Source: Gammaproteobacteria bacterium (GTDB lineage: Bacteria > Pseudomonadota > Gammaproteobacteria > Pseudomonadales > Pseudohongiellaceae). Taken from it: a DNA stretch of 64,000 bases. The notes below the pieces were generated by a model. It saw only the letters and a program-made list of their open reading frames with translations. It did not search any database and was not told the origin of the DNA. Shown one piece after another: positions 45,887 through 54,880 of this stretch (position 1 is the first letter of the stretch; each line of letters starts with the position of its first letter). The DNA is taken from assembly GCA_021773355.1 (NCBI GenBank), contig JAJFKE010000047.1, forward strand, positions 186,001 through 250,000, in the 5' to 3' direction. The position numbers and the translations under genes were made by a program.

Positions 45887-46759
45887 ATGCAATTACTTGA
45901 TGGCAAGTCTTGCTCTGAACAAATTCGTCAAGAAATCGCCCAAACGGTCTCCGAAATTAGGGCGAGCAAAGATCGTGTGCCCCATCTGGCGGCGGTGCTG
46001 GTAGGCAACGACGGTGCTTCAGAAAACTATGTGGCGTTCAAAGTGAAGGACTGCGCGGAAGTTGGATTCGACTCAACTCTTATCCGCCTCGATGCGACAA
46101 TCAGCGAACAGGAATTACTCGACAAGATTGATGAACTGAACCGCAACGAGGCGATTGATGGCTTTATAGTGCAGTTGCCACTACCAGCTCATATCGATGA
46201 GAACAAAGTGATATTGGCTATCGATCCAGCCAAAGATGTCGACGGTTTTTGTCCAGAAAACGTCGGCAAGTTAAGCTTGGGGCTACCTACTTTTATTTCG
46301 GCAACGCCTAACGGCATCATGGAATTATTTCGTCGTTACGATATCGAAACAGAAGGCAAAAACTGTGTAGTGTTAGGCCGCAGCAATATCGTTGGCACGC
46401 CGATGGCGGTGTTAATGTCACGCAACAGCAATCCGGGCAATGCAACGGTTACTATTGCCCATAGCCGCACCAAGAATCTCACCGAACTCTGCGCCAGCGC
46501 GGATATACTCATTGTCGCAATAGGCAAAACCGAATTCGTCACCGCCGATATGGTCAAGCCGGGTGCCGTCGTGGTTGATGTAGGCCAGACTCGCGTGCCC
46601 GACGACAGCAAAAAATCAGGTTTTAGAAATGTCGGTGACGTTGACTTTGAAAACGTTAAAGACAAGTGTTCCTATATTACCTACGTAACCGGAGGTGTTG
46701 GTCCGATGACTCGTGCCTCACTATTACAAAACACCCTCAAAGCCCACCAGAGAAGATAG
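45887..46759 (+). CDS. folD: Bifunctional methylenetetrahydrofolate dehydrogenase/cyclohydrolase FolD
   Basis: NADP-dependent enzyme that turns methylene-THF to methenyl-THF and then formyl-THF. It has 290 residues. The catalytic Lys segment is [18 protein letters not shown] near residue 50, then [14 protein letters not shown] and the dinucleotide part [17 protein letters not shown]. The C-terminus [18 protein letters not shown] is canonical. The aminotransferase gene follows after ten bases. Confidence 0.96.
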   Translation: MQLLDGKSCSEQIRQEIAQTVSEIRASKDRVPHLAAVLVGNDGASENYVAFKVKDCAEVGFDSTLIRLDATISEQELLDKIDELNRNEAIDGFIVQLPLPAHIDENKVILAIDPAKDVDGFCPENVGKLSLGLPTFISATPNGIMELFRRYDIETEGKNCVVLGRSNIVGTPMAVLMSRNSNPGNATVTIAHSRTKNLTELCASADILIVAIGKTEFVTADMVKPGAVVVDVGQTRVPDDSKKSGFRNVGDVDFENVKDKCSYITYVTGGVGPMTRASLLQNTLKAHQRR

Positions 46760-46769
46760 AGTAAATATC

Positions 46770-47966
46770 ATGTTTCAATCACTTTCAGCTCTACCCGCAG
46801 ATCCCATCCTGGGATTAATGGCCAGTTACCGTGCCGACAGCAACCCCAATAAAATTGACTTGGGTATTGGCGTTTACAAGAATGAATTGGGCGACACACC
46901 CATTATGACTTCAGTTAAAAAAGCTGAGGATATTATTCTCAAATCTCAAACAACGAAAACTTATGTGGGGCCTACTGGTGCCGCCGACTACAATGCAATA
47001 GTGGGCGAATTGCTTCTCGGCAAGTCTCTGCTAGAAAGTCTTGGCAAGCGGCGAGTCACCGTACAATCTCCTGGCGGTTGCGGAGGGCTTCGCCTTGCGG
47101 CCGAGTTCATTAAATCCGCTAATTCAGATGCTACGGTTTGGGTAAGCAACCCGACCTGGGCTAATCATGTTCCGCTACTGGGTTCTGCAGGTCTTAAGAT
47201 CGAACAATACCCCTATTATGACTATGCCAGTCACAGCGTACAGTTTGAGGAAATGATTGATTGTTTGAGTAAGATTGGCAGTGGCGATGTGGTTTTATTA
47301 CACGGTTGCTGTCACAACCCTTGTGGAGCTGACCTCAGCCATGAACAATGGCAGAGAATTCGCGATGTTGCGCTGCAACAAGGATTTACCGTGTTTATCG
47401 ATCTTGCCTACCAGGGATTGGGAGATGGCCTCGAAGAAGACGTATACGGCACGCGATTACTTGCGGAAACCCTACCTGAATTAATAGTGGTAAGCTCCTG
47501 TTCGAAAAATTTCGGCCTATATCGCGAACGCACCGGCGCCATGACACTTATTTGCGACAGCGATGAAGCAACTGCAGTAGCCACTACGCAAATAGCAGCG
47601 GCCGCAAGGGCCATGTACTCCATGCCACCCGATCATGGTGCTGCAATAGTCCAGCTAATCTTAAACGACAGCAGTTTACGACAGGAATGGGATGCTGAAT
47701 TGACGGAAATGCGCAATCGCATAAACGGCTTGCGCGCCCAATTTGTCAAAAAAATTCAATCTATCGGTATACCGCAGGATTTTAGTTTTATCGAGCGTGA
47801 GAAAGGCATGTTTTCCTTTCTGGGCGTGAACGTCGATCAAGTTCAATCGCTAGTAAATGATTACAGCATTTATCTGGTAAATTCCAGCCGCATTAACGTC
47901 GCTGGTATCAACGATGCGAACATTGAATACCTGGCAACGAGTCTGGCTGCAATACTAAAAGCCTGA
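46770..47966 (+). CDS. Aromatic amino acid / aspartate aminotransferase (class I)
   Basis: 398 residues from ATG 46770; a longer frame would run back into folD. It swaps amino groups between aspartate or aromatic amino acids and 2-oxoglutarate using PLP. The N-terminus FQSLSALPADPILGLMASYRAD and IDLGIGVYKNE are typical of AspC/TyrB. The PLP lysine lies in VSSCSKNFGLYRERTGA, and the substrate Arg region in NSSRINVAGI. AspC and TyrB cannot be told apart by eye. Ten bases after folD, so probably co-transcribed. Confidence 0.93.
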   Translation: MFQSLSALPADPILGLMASYRADSNPNKIDLGIGVYKNELGDTPIMTSVKKAEDIILKSQTTKTYVGPTGAADYNAIVGELLLGKSLLESLGKRRVTVQSPGGCGGLRLAAEFIKSANSDATVWVSNPTWANHVPLLGSAGLKIEQYPYYDYASHSVQFEEMIDCLSKIGSGDVVLLHGCCHNPCGADLSHEQWQRIRDVALQQGFTVFIDLAYQGLGDGLEEDVYGTRLLAETLPELIVVSSCSKNFGLYRERTGAMTLICDSDEATAVATTQIAAAARAMYSMPPDHGAAIVQLILNDSSLRQEWDAELTEMRNRINGLRAQFVKKIQSIGIPQDFSFIEREKGMFSFLGVNVDQVQSLVNDYSIYLVNSSRINVAGINDANIEYLATSLAAILKA

Positions 47967-48053
47967 TTACTCCAGGCGGCTCGATCTCCTCGCCTTGCCG
48001 GTGATAGTTTTAGATTTCACCATCACGGCGCAAGGCCTGAGAGGCTGTCTTTC

Positions 48054-48545
48054 TCATATCCTGACAGCCATCACATTTGCTTCCATTCCCTGCATAACAC
48101 AATTGGTCGTAGTGCCGGGCAAGCGCATTTGATCATCTTCCTTATAATGACTGCCGACTATTAACAGATCGGCGCCAATTCGTCCCGCCAGTTTTTTAAT
48201 CTCGAAAGCAGGTACTCCCCGGAGCAAGTAAATTTTATCATCTGACAGGTTCAAGCCATTGCTAACTAATAGCTTCTTCAGCTGTGACTCTGCACGATCT
48301 AACAGACTTTGGACATGGCTATCCAGATCAAAATATGAGGCGTCATGCATGCCCTCCTGAATCACATGGACTACATGCAGACAATCCAGTTCTTCTTTGC
48401 ACATCTGGACAACCTGCCCGATCAATAAATTTGATGCGGGAGTCAAATCCAGCGCTAACAGCAGCTTTTTAAATTGTGCCAAAGACAGCCTCCCTGGTTC
48501 CACGTCGAGGGATCCACTAAATACCCGCTGGATGGATTCACCCAT
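48054..48545 (-). CDS. Universal stress protein, UspA-like
   Basis: 163 residues, one Usp domain. N-terminal FKKLLLALDLTPASNLLIGQVVQMCKEE and C-terminal GADLLIVGSHYKEDDQMRLPGTTTNCVMQGMEANVMAVRI match the family. The ATP-binding loop is not the full G-2x-G-9x-G(S/T) form, so it may be of the UspA type that does not bind ATP. Downstream of the DAHP synthase on the same strand after about 50 bases. Confidence 0.85.
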   Translation of the reverse strand: MGESIQRVFSGSLDVEPGRLSLAQFKKLLLALDLTPASNLLIGQVVQMCKEELDCLHVVHVIQEGMHDASYFDLDSHVQSLLDRAESQLKKLLVSNGLNLSDDKIYLLRGVPAFEIKKLAGRIGADLLIVGSHYKEDDQMRLPGTTTNCVMQGMEANVMAVRI

Positions 48546-48595
48546 CCATCGCCTAATATCTTAATGAACTAAGGAGATTTGGCTGTTGATCTAAA

Positions 48596-49672
48596 TCAAG
48601 CTGTCCGAGATTTCAAAGGCTCGGAAATTGCCTCGGCAAATTCTCGAAGTAGTTGTTCTGTAGAAGTCCAATCGATGCACGCATCAGTAATAGAGACTCC
48701 GTATTTCAAATCATCGAGATCAGCAGGAATGGGTTGATTTCCTTCTTCGAGATTACTTTCTAGCATGACTCCGATGATGGACTTATTACCATCTCGAATC
48801 TGGTCGGCCACTTCTGCAAGAACCAGTTTCTGGTTATTATGATCCTTATTCGAATTTCCATGGCTGCAATCGATCATTATATTCTCATCGAGCCCTGCTT
48901 TCTGTAATTCCCGCTCACAGGCCGCAACGCTTGCCTGGTCGTAATTGGGTGACTTGCCCCCTCTTAAAATAACATGACAATGGGGATTTCCCCCGGTTCG
49001 AAATAGAGCGACCTTACCTTCTTCCGTTATACTAATAAAACTATTGGTAGCTGATGCCGAACGAATCGCGTTAACTGCGACCATCAAGCCGCCATCGACA
49101 TTGTTCTTAAAACCAACCGCAGAAGATATTCCACTCGCCAATTTTCGATGAGTGGGTGATTCAGTCGTACGCGCACCAATTGCCGTCCATGCCACAAGAT
49201 CCTGCAGGTACTGCGGTGAGATTAGATCAAGCGCCTCAATGCCTATTGGCAGCCCAATATCTGCGATATCCAACATCAGTCTACGCCCGATCCGCAAGCC
49301 GTGATCTATTTTATGACTGCCATCGAGATGAGGATCGTAGATCAAGCCTTCCCAGCCAACTGAGGTTCTAGGCTTCTCGAAATAGACCCGCATGACAATC
49401 AATAGCTCATGGGCAAGCTCATCGGCAAGAGGCTTGAGTCGTCGCGCATATTCAAGCGCTTCCTCGGGGTTATGAATCGAACAAGGACCAACCACAACGA
49501 TAAGTCGGGGATCTTGATGTTCGAGAATCTGCTTCACCGAACGCTGACCGCTGCGAACCGTTTTCAAGGCTTGGCCCTGAAGAGCAAATTCAGTCTTTAA
49601 CACAGCAGGCGAAGGCAGTTCTTCATGGCCAATGATGTGGAGATTTTCAACTTCCGATACACGATCTGACAT
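48596..49672 (-). CDS. 3-deoxy-7-phosphoheptulonate synthase, class I (AroF/G/H)
   Basis: First enzyme of the shikimate pathway: phosphoenolpyruvate + erythrose 4-phosphate to DAHP. It has 358 residues. Family segments are VVVGPCSIHNPEEALEYARRL, RVYFEKPRTSVGWEGLIYDP, GARTTESPTHRKLASGISSAVGFKNNVDGG and IMIDCSHGNSNKDHNNQ. Class I enzymes are feedback-inhibited by Phe, Tyr or Trp; I cannot say which here. Divergent from efpL. Confidence 0.95.
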   Translation of the reverse strand: MSDRVSEVENLHIIGHEELPSPAVLKTEFALQGQALKTVRSGQRSVKQILEHQDPRLIVVVGPCSIHNPEEALEYARRLKPLADELAHELLIVMRVYFEKPRTSVGWEGLIYDPHLDGSHKIDHGLRIGRRLMLDIADIGLPIGIEALDLISPQYLQDLVAWTAIGARTTESPTHRKLASGISSAVGFKNNVDGGLMVAVNAIRSASATNSFISITEEGKVALFRTGGNPHCHVILRGGKSPNYDQASVAACERELQKAGLDENIMIDCSHGNSNKDHNNQKLVLAEVADQIRDGNKSIIGVMLESNLEEGNQPIPADLDDLKYGVSITDACIDWTSTEQLLREFAEAISEPLKSRTA

Positions 49673-49913
49673 TACTAAACCTACATTTTTTTGGGATTCC
49701 GGATTATGGTGTAAATAACGCTGTATTCAAAGCCCTAAAACCCGAAATAGCAGCGTAAAAACCCAGTCGGCACAGTCTTAATGTTTACAGCAGGCACCGT
49801 ATTCGGTAAATTCTGCACCGTACTTAAGTCGGCAAATGTCACGCCTATGCATGTTTAGCTGATCTCTCTTAAAGAACACTACAACTTACCTATGCTTTAG
49901 AAAGGAATCCACC

Positions 49914-50480
49914 GTGCCCAAAGCCAGTGAACTCAAACGTGGAATGATCGTCGATATCGACGGTATTCCTCATATTGTCAAGCAGACCGAAAGCAAAAGT
50001 CCCTCCTCACGCGGTGCCGTTACGCTATACAAGGTGCGTTTCAATAATCTGCAAAGCCATCAAAAACTCGACTCATCCTTCAAGGGAGATGACTACCTGA
50101 AAGAAGCCGACTGTGTCCGGGCCGGAGTCCAATACTCTTATTTAGACGGTGATACCTATTATTTTATGAATATGGAAGATTTTAGCCAATATGCCATAGA
50201 TGCAGATCAGCTTGAGGGCCAGATTGATTACCTGGTGGAACAACAAGAAGACATTATCGCCTTGATTATGGATGGCAACCTACTTGGAATTGAACTACCG
50301 CAATCGGTAAACCTAACCATTACCGACACACCGCCGGCGGTGACAGGCTCCTCGGCTACCAATAGAAGCAAGACGGCTATACTTTCTACGGGACTGGAGA
50401 TTCAGGTCCCCGAATATCTTTCACCGGGCGAGGTCATCAAAGTCAATACAGTATCAGGAAAATTTATGTCTCGCGCCTAA
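49914..50480 (+). CDS. efpL: Elongation factor P-like protein EfpL (YeiP)
   Basis: 188 residues, three OB-fold-type domains as in EF-P. It matches E. coli YeiP rather than EF-P: SPSSRGAVTLYKVRFNNL with Arg at position 33 at the loop tip in place of the modified lysine of EF-P, then FKGDDYLKEAD, SYLDGDTYYFM and the C-terminus LSTGLEIQVPEYLSPGEVIKVN. EfpL is reported to relieve ribosome stalling at proline-rich and some other motifs. The start is GTG at 49914 after GAAAGGAAT. A MITE copy begins 30 bases after its stop. Confidence 0.93.
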   Translation: MPKASELKRGMIVDIDGIPHIVKQTESKSPSSRGAVTLYKVRFNNLQSHQKLDSSFKGDDYLKEADCVRAGVQYSYLDGDTYYFMNMEDFSQYAIDADQLEGQIDYLVEQQEDIIALIMDGNLLGIELPQSVNLTITDTPPAVTGSSATNRSKTAILSTGLEIQVPEYLSPGEVIKVNTVSGKFMSRA

Positions 50481-50509
50481 CTCAATTTTCAGTTTGACAG
50501 GAAGATAAG

Positions 50510-50677
50510 CTAGGGACCCTCCGATTAACTTCAAATTTGCTTGACCTGAAGGGCACAGGTTCCAGACTTTGCTTGCCGCTAATGGTCACTCCCTAGTACG
50601 AGCGGCAACGACGAAGATGGGCGCTTCAAGCCGCGCCCTTCGGGGCAGTTGGTTTGGAGATGATCAGAGGGTCCCTA
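50510..50677. mobile_element. MITE-like element, internally deleted copy (168 bp)
   Basis: The left end CTAGGGACCCTCCGATTAAC and the next 130 or so bases closely match the 263-bp element at 33429. About 95 bases of the right half are missing, but the right end GATCAGAGGGTCCCTA is present. The conserved small stems ACCTG...CAGGT and GGGCGC...GCGCCC are kept. The outer edge CTAA (versus CTAG on the left) coincides with the stop codon of the convergent gene at 50675-51451. Confidence 0.82.
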
Positions 50678-51451
50678 AAGAAACAACAGAGCCACAAACA
50701 CAAAAAAACCAACACCCGCCAACAGGCCCAAAATCAAGCTCCACCTGTCCTCTTTCGATTGGTAATTCCAATCCTGCTGGGCAATTTCAGGATCATTCCT
50801 GCTCAGCGCCGCTTCCAAGTCTGCAAACTCCTCTTTGCTCATCGATTCTTCTCTATTGCTTTTGGAAATGGCTTCATCCACCTCCATAAAATCATCCCCG
50901 TGGTAACCGCGCCGCTCCGCCCTTCGTCCTACGGCGGTTTTCTGAGAGATGTCTGCTAAGACATGGGAAGCAGCCACCGCTACTTTCTTGTTTTTACTGT
51001 TCCCTGACTTTCGCTCTTCGACCAAACCAGCCTCAGCCAAAACCTGGACTGCGATTTTATAAGCCTTGGTGGCGGTAGACAGCACTCCACGATCCAGATT
51101 TTTACTACTGGCAAATCCTACTAGCCGGTATTTCGTTCTATTGTCTTTGCATACAGTCTTCAATGAGGTTGCAAACCCAGGCACCGCCAAACAATCTTTT
51201 ACTAAACTTTCCTGCCGCGCGTGATCCATCTGGTTTTCAGAAATCTCAGCCCAACTCGCTCTGTTCACATGACGTAGAACGCTCATCATGAACCAGCGAG
51301 CAAGAACTTCGATAGAATTCACTCCCAATTTATTTTCGATCAGCGCTACTGCGATATCAGTGTTCAGCAAATCGGTAGAGTCAATACCCAGTTCTTCAGC
51401 TACTGAGCACTGATCAGGGTTTGGCATATAAACAGTGGAAGACTCGCTCAT
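50675..51451 (-). CDS. C-tail-anchored protein of unknown function
   Basis: 258 residues. The N-terminal 200 residues are soluble and mostly helical, and the last segment (WSLILGLLAGVGFFVFVALLFL) is one membrane anchor at the very C-terminus. The middle part has RLVGFASSKNLDRGVLSTATKAYKIAVQVLAEAGLVEE. I recognise no family. The stop TAG falls exactly at the outer edge of the MITE, so the natural C-terminus may have been altered. The start overlaps the upstream hydrolase gene (ATGA). Third gene of a coupled trio. Confidence 0.75.
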   Translation of the reverse strand: MSESSTVYMPNPDQCSVAEELGIDSTDLLNTDIAVALIENKLGVNSIEVLARWFMMSVLRHVNRASWAEISENQMDHARQESLVKDCLAVPGFATSLKTVCKDNRTKYRLVGFASSKNLDRGVLSTATKAYKIAVQVLAEAGLVEERKSGNSKNKKVAVAASHVLADISQKTAVGRRAERRGYHGDDFMEVDEAISKSNREESMSKEEFADLEAALSRNDPEIAQQDWNYQSKEDRWSLILGLLAGVGFFVFVALLFL

Positions 51452-52182
51452 TTGGCTTCAGCTTCTTCGCTTACCGAAATAAAGAAACCAGTTTTCAAAT
51501 AGTGAATTGTCTGATCGATTACTTCATTATTTCGCATCATAAAAGTGTGTGTGACTGGCAATATTAGATGTGCTTTCATGCCCTCTACCTTTGTGCTTTC
51601 AATAGATACGATACTATCGCTAGGTCCGGGGACAAACAGAAATTCGAGCGGATTAATATTGGTGCTTCCGGCGATTACACCGAGATCAAATTCTACGGAA
51701 CCCAAATCCTGAATAACACTACCCACACCGGTGCCTAACGCAACGCCAGCAGGACCACCAATAAATCGAAACCCGGGTATCGGTAACAGACCATCGACCA
51801 ATTCGCTACCCTGATTCGGTGGACCGAGCATAACCACTCGACCCAGTTCATCGATGCTCTCATGCGCCAGATAGTATCTCAGCAATATTCCACCAAGCGA
51901 GTGAGTAACAAAGTTGATTTTATCTTCACTGGTATTCCTGCATTGATCCAGGCCTCGTCCTATCGCATCCTTTGACAGAATATCGACGGCGAAACTTCGG
52001 GATGGGTACTTGATATTAGCCACCTCATAGCCAGCTCGGCCTAGCTTGGTCTCCAACTCTCCCATGGAGTTGGACAATCTGCCTAAGCCGTGCAGTAACA
52101 CGACGCAAGCTGATTCGGCCACTGCAACCACAGGGCTTGTCAATAATAGAAATAACAGACATAACTTTTTAAACATATGCAT
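51448..52182 (-). CDS. Exported alpha/beta-hydrolase (lipase/esterase-like)
   Basis: 244 residues with a signal peptide (FKKLCLLFLLLTSPVVAVAES). The nucleophile elbow is NFVTHSLGGILLRYY, with Thr in place of the usual Gly before His-Ser. The oxyanion part is VVLLHGLGRLSNSM. The acid and His are probably in PGPSDSIVS and PVTHTFMM. It resembles small lipases and PGAP1-like hydrolases. Coupled on both sides: its start overlaps the upstream stop (TAATG) and its stop overlaps the next start. Confidence 0.83.
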   Translation of the reverse strand: MHMFKKLCLLFLLLTSPVVAVAESACVVLLHGLGRLSNSMGELETKLGRAGYEVANIKYPSRSFAVDILSKDAIGRGLDQCRNTSEDKINFVTHSLGGILLRYYLAHESIDELGRVVMLGPPNQGSELVDGLLPIPGFRFIGGPAGVALGTGVGSVIQDLGSVEFDLGVIAGSTNINPLEFLFVPGPSDSIVSIESTKVEGMKAHLILPVTHTFMMRNNEVIDQTIHYLKTGFFISVSEEAEAK

Positions 52183-52505
52183 TAGTCTAGGGAAAACTTG
52201 TCATCACTTGCTTCACACTTCCAACACAGAGCAAAATTTAAGGCATTAGTTTCACCACATTCCCGACACTGCCAATCCGGACCATCTGTCACTGGATTGT
52301 TTTCAATCTCTGCAATTATTTGCTCGGCTCGGGCAAAGTACAAGGGCTTCACCCATACTTCGGGCATGCACTCAGTTATTGGAACCTCGCCAGCGATTGA
52401 ATACAATTGCTGGTTTCTCACCACCGCTTGAATATCGTACTGCTCGAGTACATTTCTTATATTCCAAGCCTTAGCGATATTGTCCGTACTATAAACCCGT
52501 TTCAT
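52182..52505 (-). CDS. DUF2007 (signal-transducing) domain plus RanBP2-type zinc finger protein
   Basis: 107 residues from the ATG at 52503-52505, giving MKRVYSTDNIAKAWNIRNVLEQYDIQ, the typical start of DUF2007 proteins; an earlier ATG at 52550 adds 15 residues. VKPLYFARAEQIIAEI completes that domain. The C-terminus has DWQCRECGETNALNFALCWKC, the spacing of a RanBP2-type zinc finger (W, C-x2-C, N, C-x2-C). It is first in an overlapping trio with a hydrolase and a tail-anchored protein. Confidence 0.82.
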   Translation of the reverse strand: MKRVYSTDNIAKAWNIRNVLEQYDIQAVVRNQQLYSIAGEVPITECMPEVWVKPLYFARAEQIIAEIENNPVTDGPDWQCRECGETNALNFALCWKCEASDDKFSLD

Positions 52506-52598
52506 ATTATTTATTTCTAGGGATCCTCGTCTGAATTCTACCGATGACATCGCAATACTGCCATCAGTAGAAAAAGCAATGATCCAGGATTAAATTCA

Positions 52599-54173
52599 TT
52601 AACGATAAATATGCCGCCAACGCAAGCCAGCGATAAACAGCATGCCGGCATAGATAATAATCCCGCCAACAACCAGAATACTTAGTTGAACTATTCTTGC
52701 CGGCGTACTCCAATCCAACCACGCGTGCCACTCTCCGGAAAAACTAATCAAGAATAGCGCCATCGCAGAGTTCGCTATGGAAACTCGCAATAAAAACACT
52801 AACCAACCCGATTGAAAACTGAACACTCCAACCTTCTGCAGACCACGCAACAGTAATCCGGCATTCAGAAACGCCGCCAAGCTTGTCGCAAGCGCTAATC
52901 CAACATGAGCCAAACCATAGAGATAGAATGCAAGATTCAAAACCATATTGCTTATCAAGGCCACCACTCCTATCTTTACTGGGGTGCGGGTATCCTGTCT
53001 TGCGTAATAGCCCGGTGCAAAAATCTTAATAGCCATGAATGCAATTAGCCCGAATGAATAGGCTTTAAGGCTGCCGGCCGAACTAGCTACATCCGCTTCC
53101 GAGAAATTGCTATTCTGGAACAAGGTCACCAGCAGCGGCTCAGCAATAAGAATCAAAGACAGTGCTGCCGGAACTGCAATCAACACCACCAGGCGAAACG
53201 CCCAATCGAGAGTCTGGGCAAACTCATCCAGGGAAGATTCTGCGCTCTTCCTGGAAAGACTTGGTAGCACAACTATGGCTATTGCAATGCCAAAAGTTCC
53301 CAATGGCAATTCCATCAAGCGGTCAGAGAAGTACAGCCAGCCCACACTGCCGGACACCAGTAGTGAGGCAATAAAGGTATCAAACAGCATGTTGATTTGA
53401 CTCACCGAGACGCCGAACAGTGCAGGCACCATTAACTTCTTGATGCGATCCACGCCCTCATGAAACTTGACCAGCGTCGGCACTGGCAGTAATCGCATAC
53501 GTGCCAGGAAAGGCAATTGAAACAGCAGCTGGGCCACACCAGCTATTAGAACACCCCAGGCCAATGCCAACTCCGGTACGCGCATATAGGGAACCAGAAA
53601 AAATGAACAACTAATCAAGGAGATATTAAGCAATGCCGGTGTAATGGCAGGCACCGCAAATCGGCCGTAGCTATTCAGAACCGCCCCGCACAAGGCGGTC
53701 ATTGAAATCAGCAGTAAATAAGGAAAGGTAATGCGCAGCATCTCCACCAACAGCTCAAACTCGATAGGCCCGTAAGCCAGAGGCATCGCGATCAGAGGTG
53801 CTGCTATCACGGCAAGCAAGGTAAGCAGAAACAGAAAGCCACCCAGACTGCCGGCGACTGCGTTGATCAATAATTGCACGTCGAGCAATGACTTCGTGCT
53901 TCGGTATTCAGACAGCACCGGCACGAAGGCCTGATTGAACGCGCCTTCTGCGAATAATCTGCGCATAAAATTTGGGATCTTATTGGCCAGGAAAAAAGCA
54001 TCTGTGCCCTCACTAACACCGAACACCCGGGCAATAACCACGTCACGCGCCAAACCCAAAACCCGCGAGACCATGGTCATTGAACCGGTGACACCGCTGG
54101 ACTTCAATAAGCTGGGCTCGTTGTTGTTTGAATCCGCTGGAGATATTGCGCTAACGGAGTGGGGTTCAATCAT
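52599..54173 (-). CDS. murJ: Lipid II flippase MurJ
   Basis: Inner-membrane protein that moves lipid II to the outer face of the membrane for peptidoglycan synthesis. The 524 residues from the ATG at 54171-54173 hold about 14 membrane segments. Typical sequence is SGVTGSMTMVSRVLGLARDVVIARVFGVSEGTDAFFLANKIPNFMRRLFAEGAFNQAFVPV, with the essential Arg residues. An in-frame TTG 13 codons earlier is less likely. Divergent from rpsT. Confidence 0.94.
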   Translation of the reverse strand: MIEPHSVSAISPADSNNNEPSLLKSSGVTGSMTMVSRVLGLARDVVIARVFGVSEGTDAFFLANKIPNFMRRLFAEGAFNQAFVPVLSEYRSTKSLLDVQLLINAVAGSLGGFLFLLTLLAVIAAPLIAMPLAYGPIEFELLVEMLRITFPYLLLISMTALCGAVLNSYGRFAVPAITPALLNISLISCSFFLVPYMRVPELALAWGVLIAGVAQLLFQLPFLARMRLLPVPTLVKFHEGVDRIKKLMVPALFGVSVSQINMLFDTFIASLLVSGSVGWLYFSDRLMELPLGTFGIAIAIVVLPSLSRKSAESSLDEFAQTLDWAFRLVVLIAVPAALSLILIAEPLLVTLFQNSNFSEADVASSAGSLKAYSFGLIAFMAIKIFAPGYYARQDTRTPVKIGVVALISNMVLNLAFYLYGLAHVGLALATSLAAFLNAGLLLRGLQKVGVFSFQSGWLVFLLRVSIANSAMALFLISFSGEWHAWLDWSTPARIVQLSILVVGGIIIYAGMLFIAGLRWRHIYR

Positions 54174-54402
54174 GCGGTAGCTAGCCTTGGGGTCACTTTG
54201 ACAAAGTCGCAATTATGGCAGTTCCTGCAGCCAAATGTAGTGGTGCTGCTCGAATCGAGCCGCCCTTGAGGGCATTGCCTGAAATTTCTGCCACAATCGC
54301 CAGCTCCAATCCTCGGACGGCGATTATTACCCTATCAGGGGTATTCATCAATAAGTTGAGTATTGTTAAGGGCTTAGCAAGACACGCTCAGATTTTCGGC
54401 TA

Positions 54403-54431
54403 TTGACATCAAGAGACGAAAACGGCATAGT
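54403..54431 (+). promoter_or_regulatory. Sigma-70 promoter of rpsT
   Basis: A perfect TTGACA (54403-54408), a 17-base spacer, then CATAGT (54426-54431), about 100 bases before rpsT. The match and spacing are strong. This leaves a leader of roughly 95 bases, long enough for translational feedback by S20 as known in E. coli. Confidence 0.75.
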
Positions 54432-54532
54432 GTCGCGCTCTGAAATCGGGGGATGTTGCCTAATAATCAACACCCCACTGAAACGAAATAATCTACTGGT
54501 CAATACTGGACTAGTTCAAAAAGGAGTTCCAA

Positions 54533-54796
54533 TTGGCTAATTCTCCACAAGCCCGCAAGCGTGCAAAACAGAGCGAAGTTCGTCGTCGCCACAATGCTTC
54601 ATTTCGATCCATGGTGCGCACTCAGATCAAGAAAGTAGATGCTGCAATTCAAGGTGGCGATCACAGCGCCGCAACCGAGGCCTATAATGCCGCGGTTCCT
54701 GTATTAGATCGAATGGCGGATAGGGGCATTATTCACAAGAATAAGGCTGCACGACACAAGAGCAGATTGAACACGGCGGTAAAAGCGCTGAAATAG
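54533..54796 (+). CDS. rpsT: 30S ribosomal protein S20
   Basis: 87 residues: [34 protein letters not shown] and the C-terminus [22 protein letters not shown] are S20. The start is TTG after a strong AAAGGAG site; a non-ATG start is also used for rpsT in E. coli, where it takes part in autoregulation. A strong promoter lies upstream and a palindromic terminator follows. Confidence 0.97.
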   Translation: MANSPQARKRAKQSEVRRRHNASFRSMVRTQIKKVDAAIQGGDHSAATEAYNAAVPVLDRMADRGIIHKNKAARHKSRLNTAVKALK

Positions 54797-54800
54797 CTCT

Positions 54801-54848
54801 TTCAATCCATAAAAAAACCGGCATGTGCCGGTTTTTTTATGGATTGAA
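54801..54848. terminator. Bidirectional terminator between rpsT and proB
   Basis: A perfect 23-bp inverted repeat with a 2-base centre. The inner stem is CCGGCA/TGCCGG flanked by seven A and seven T, and the outer arms TTCAATCCAT / ATGGATTGAA also pair. It lies five bases after the rpsT stop and serves the convergent proB as well. Confidence 0.93.
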
Positions 54849-54880
54849 TTCTTGCCAATTTTAGCAATCAACTTTAGTGA

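Noticed and set aside
52505-52535. CTAGGGATCCTC sequence before the DUF2007 gene resembling a MITE end
   Set aside because: Only the first 12 bases match, with one mismatch; the rest diverges, and no partner end is present.
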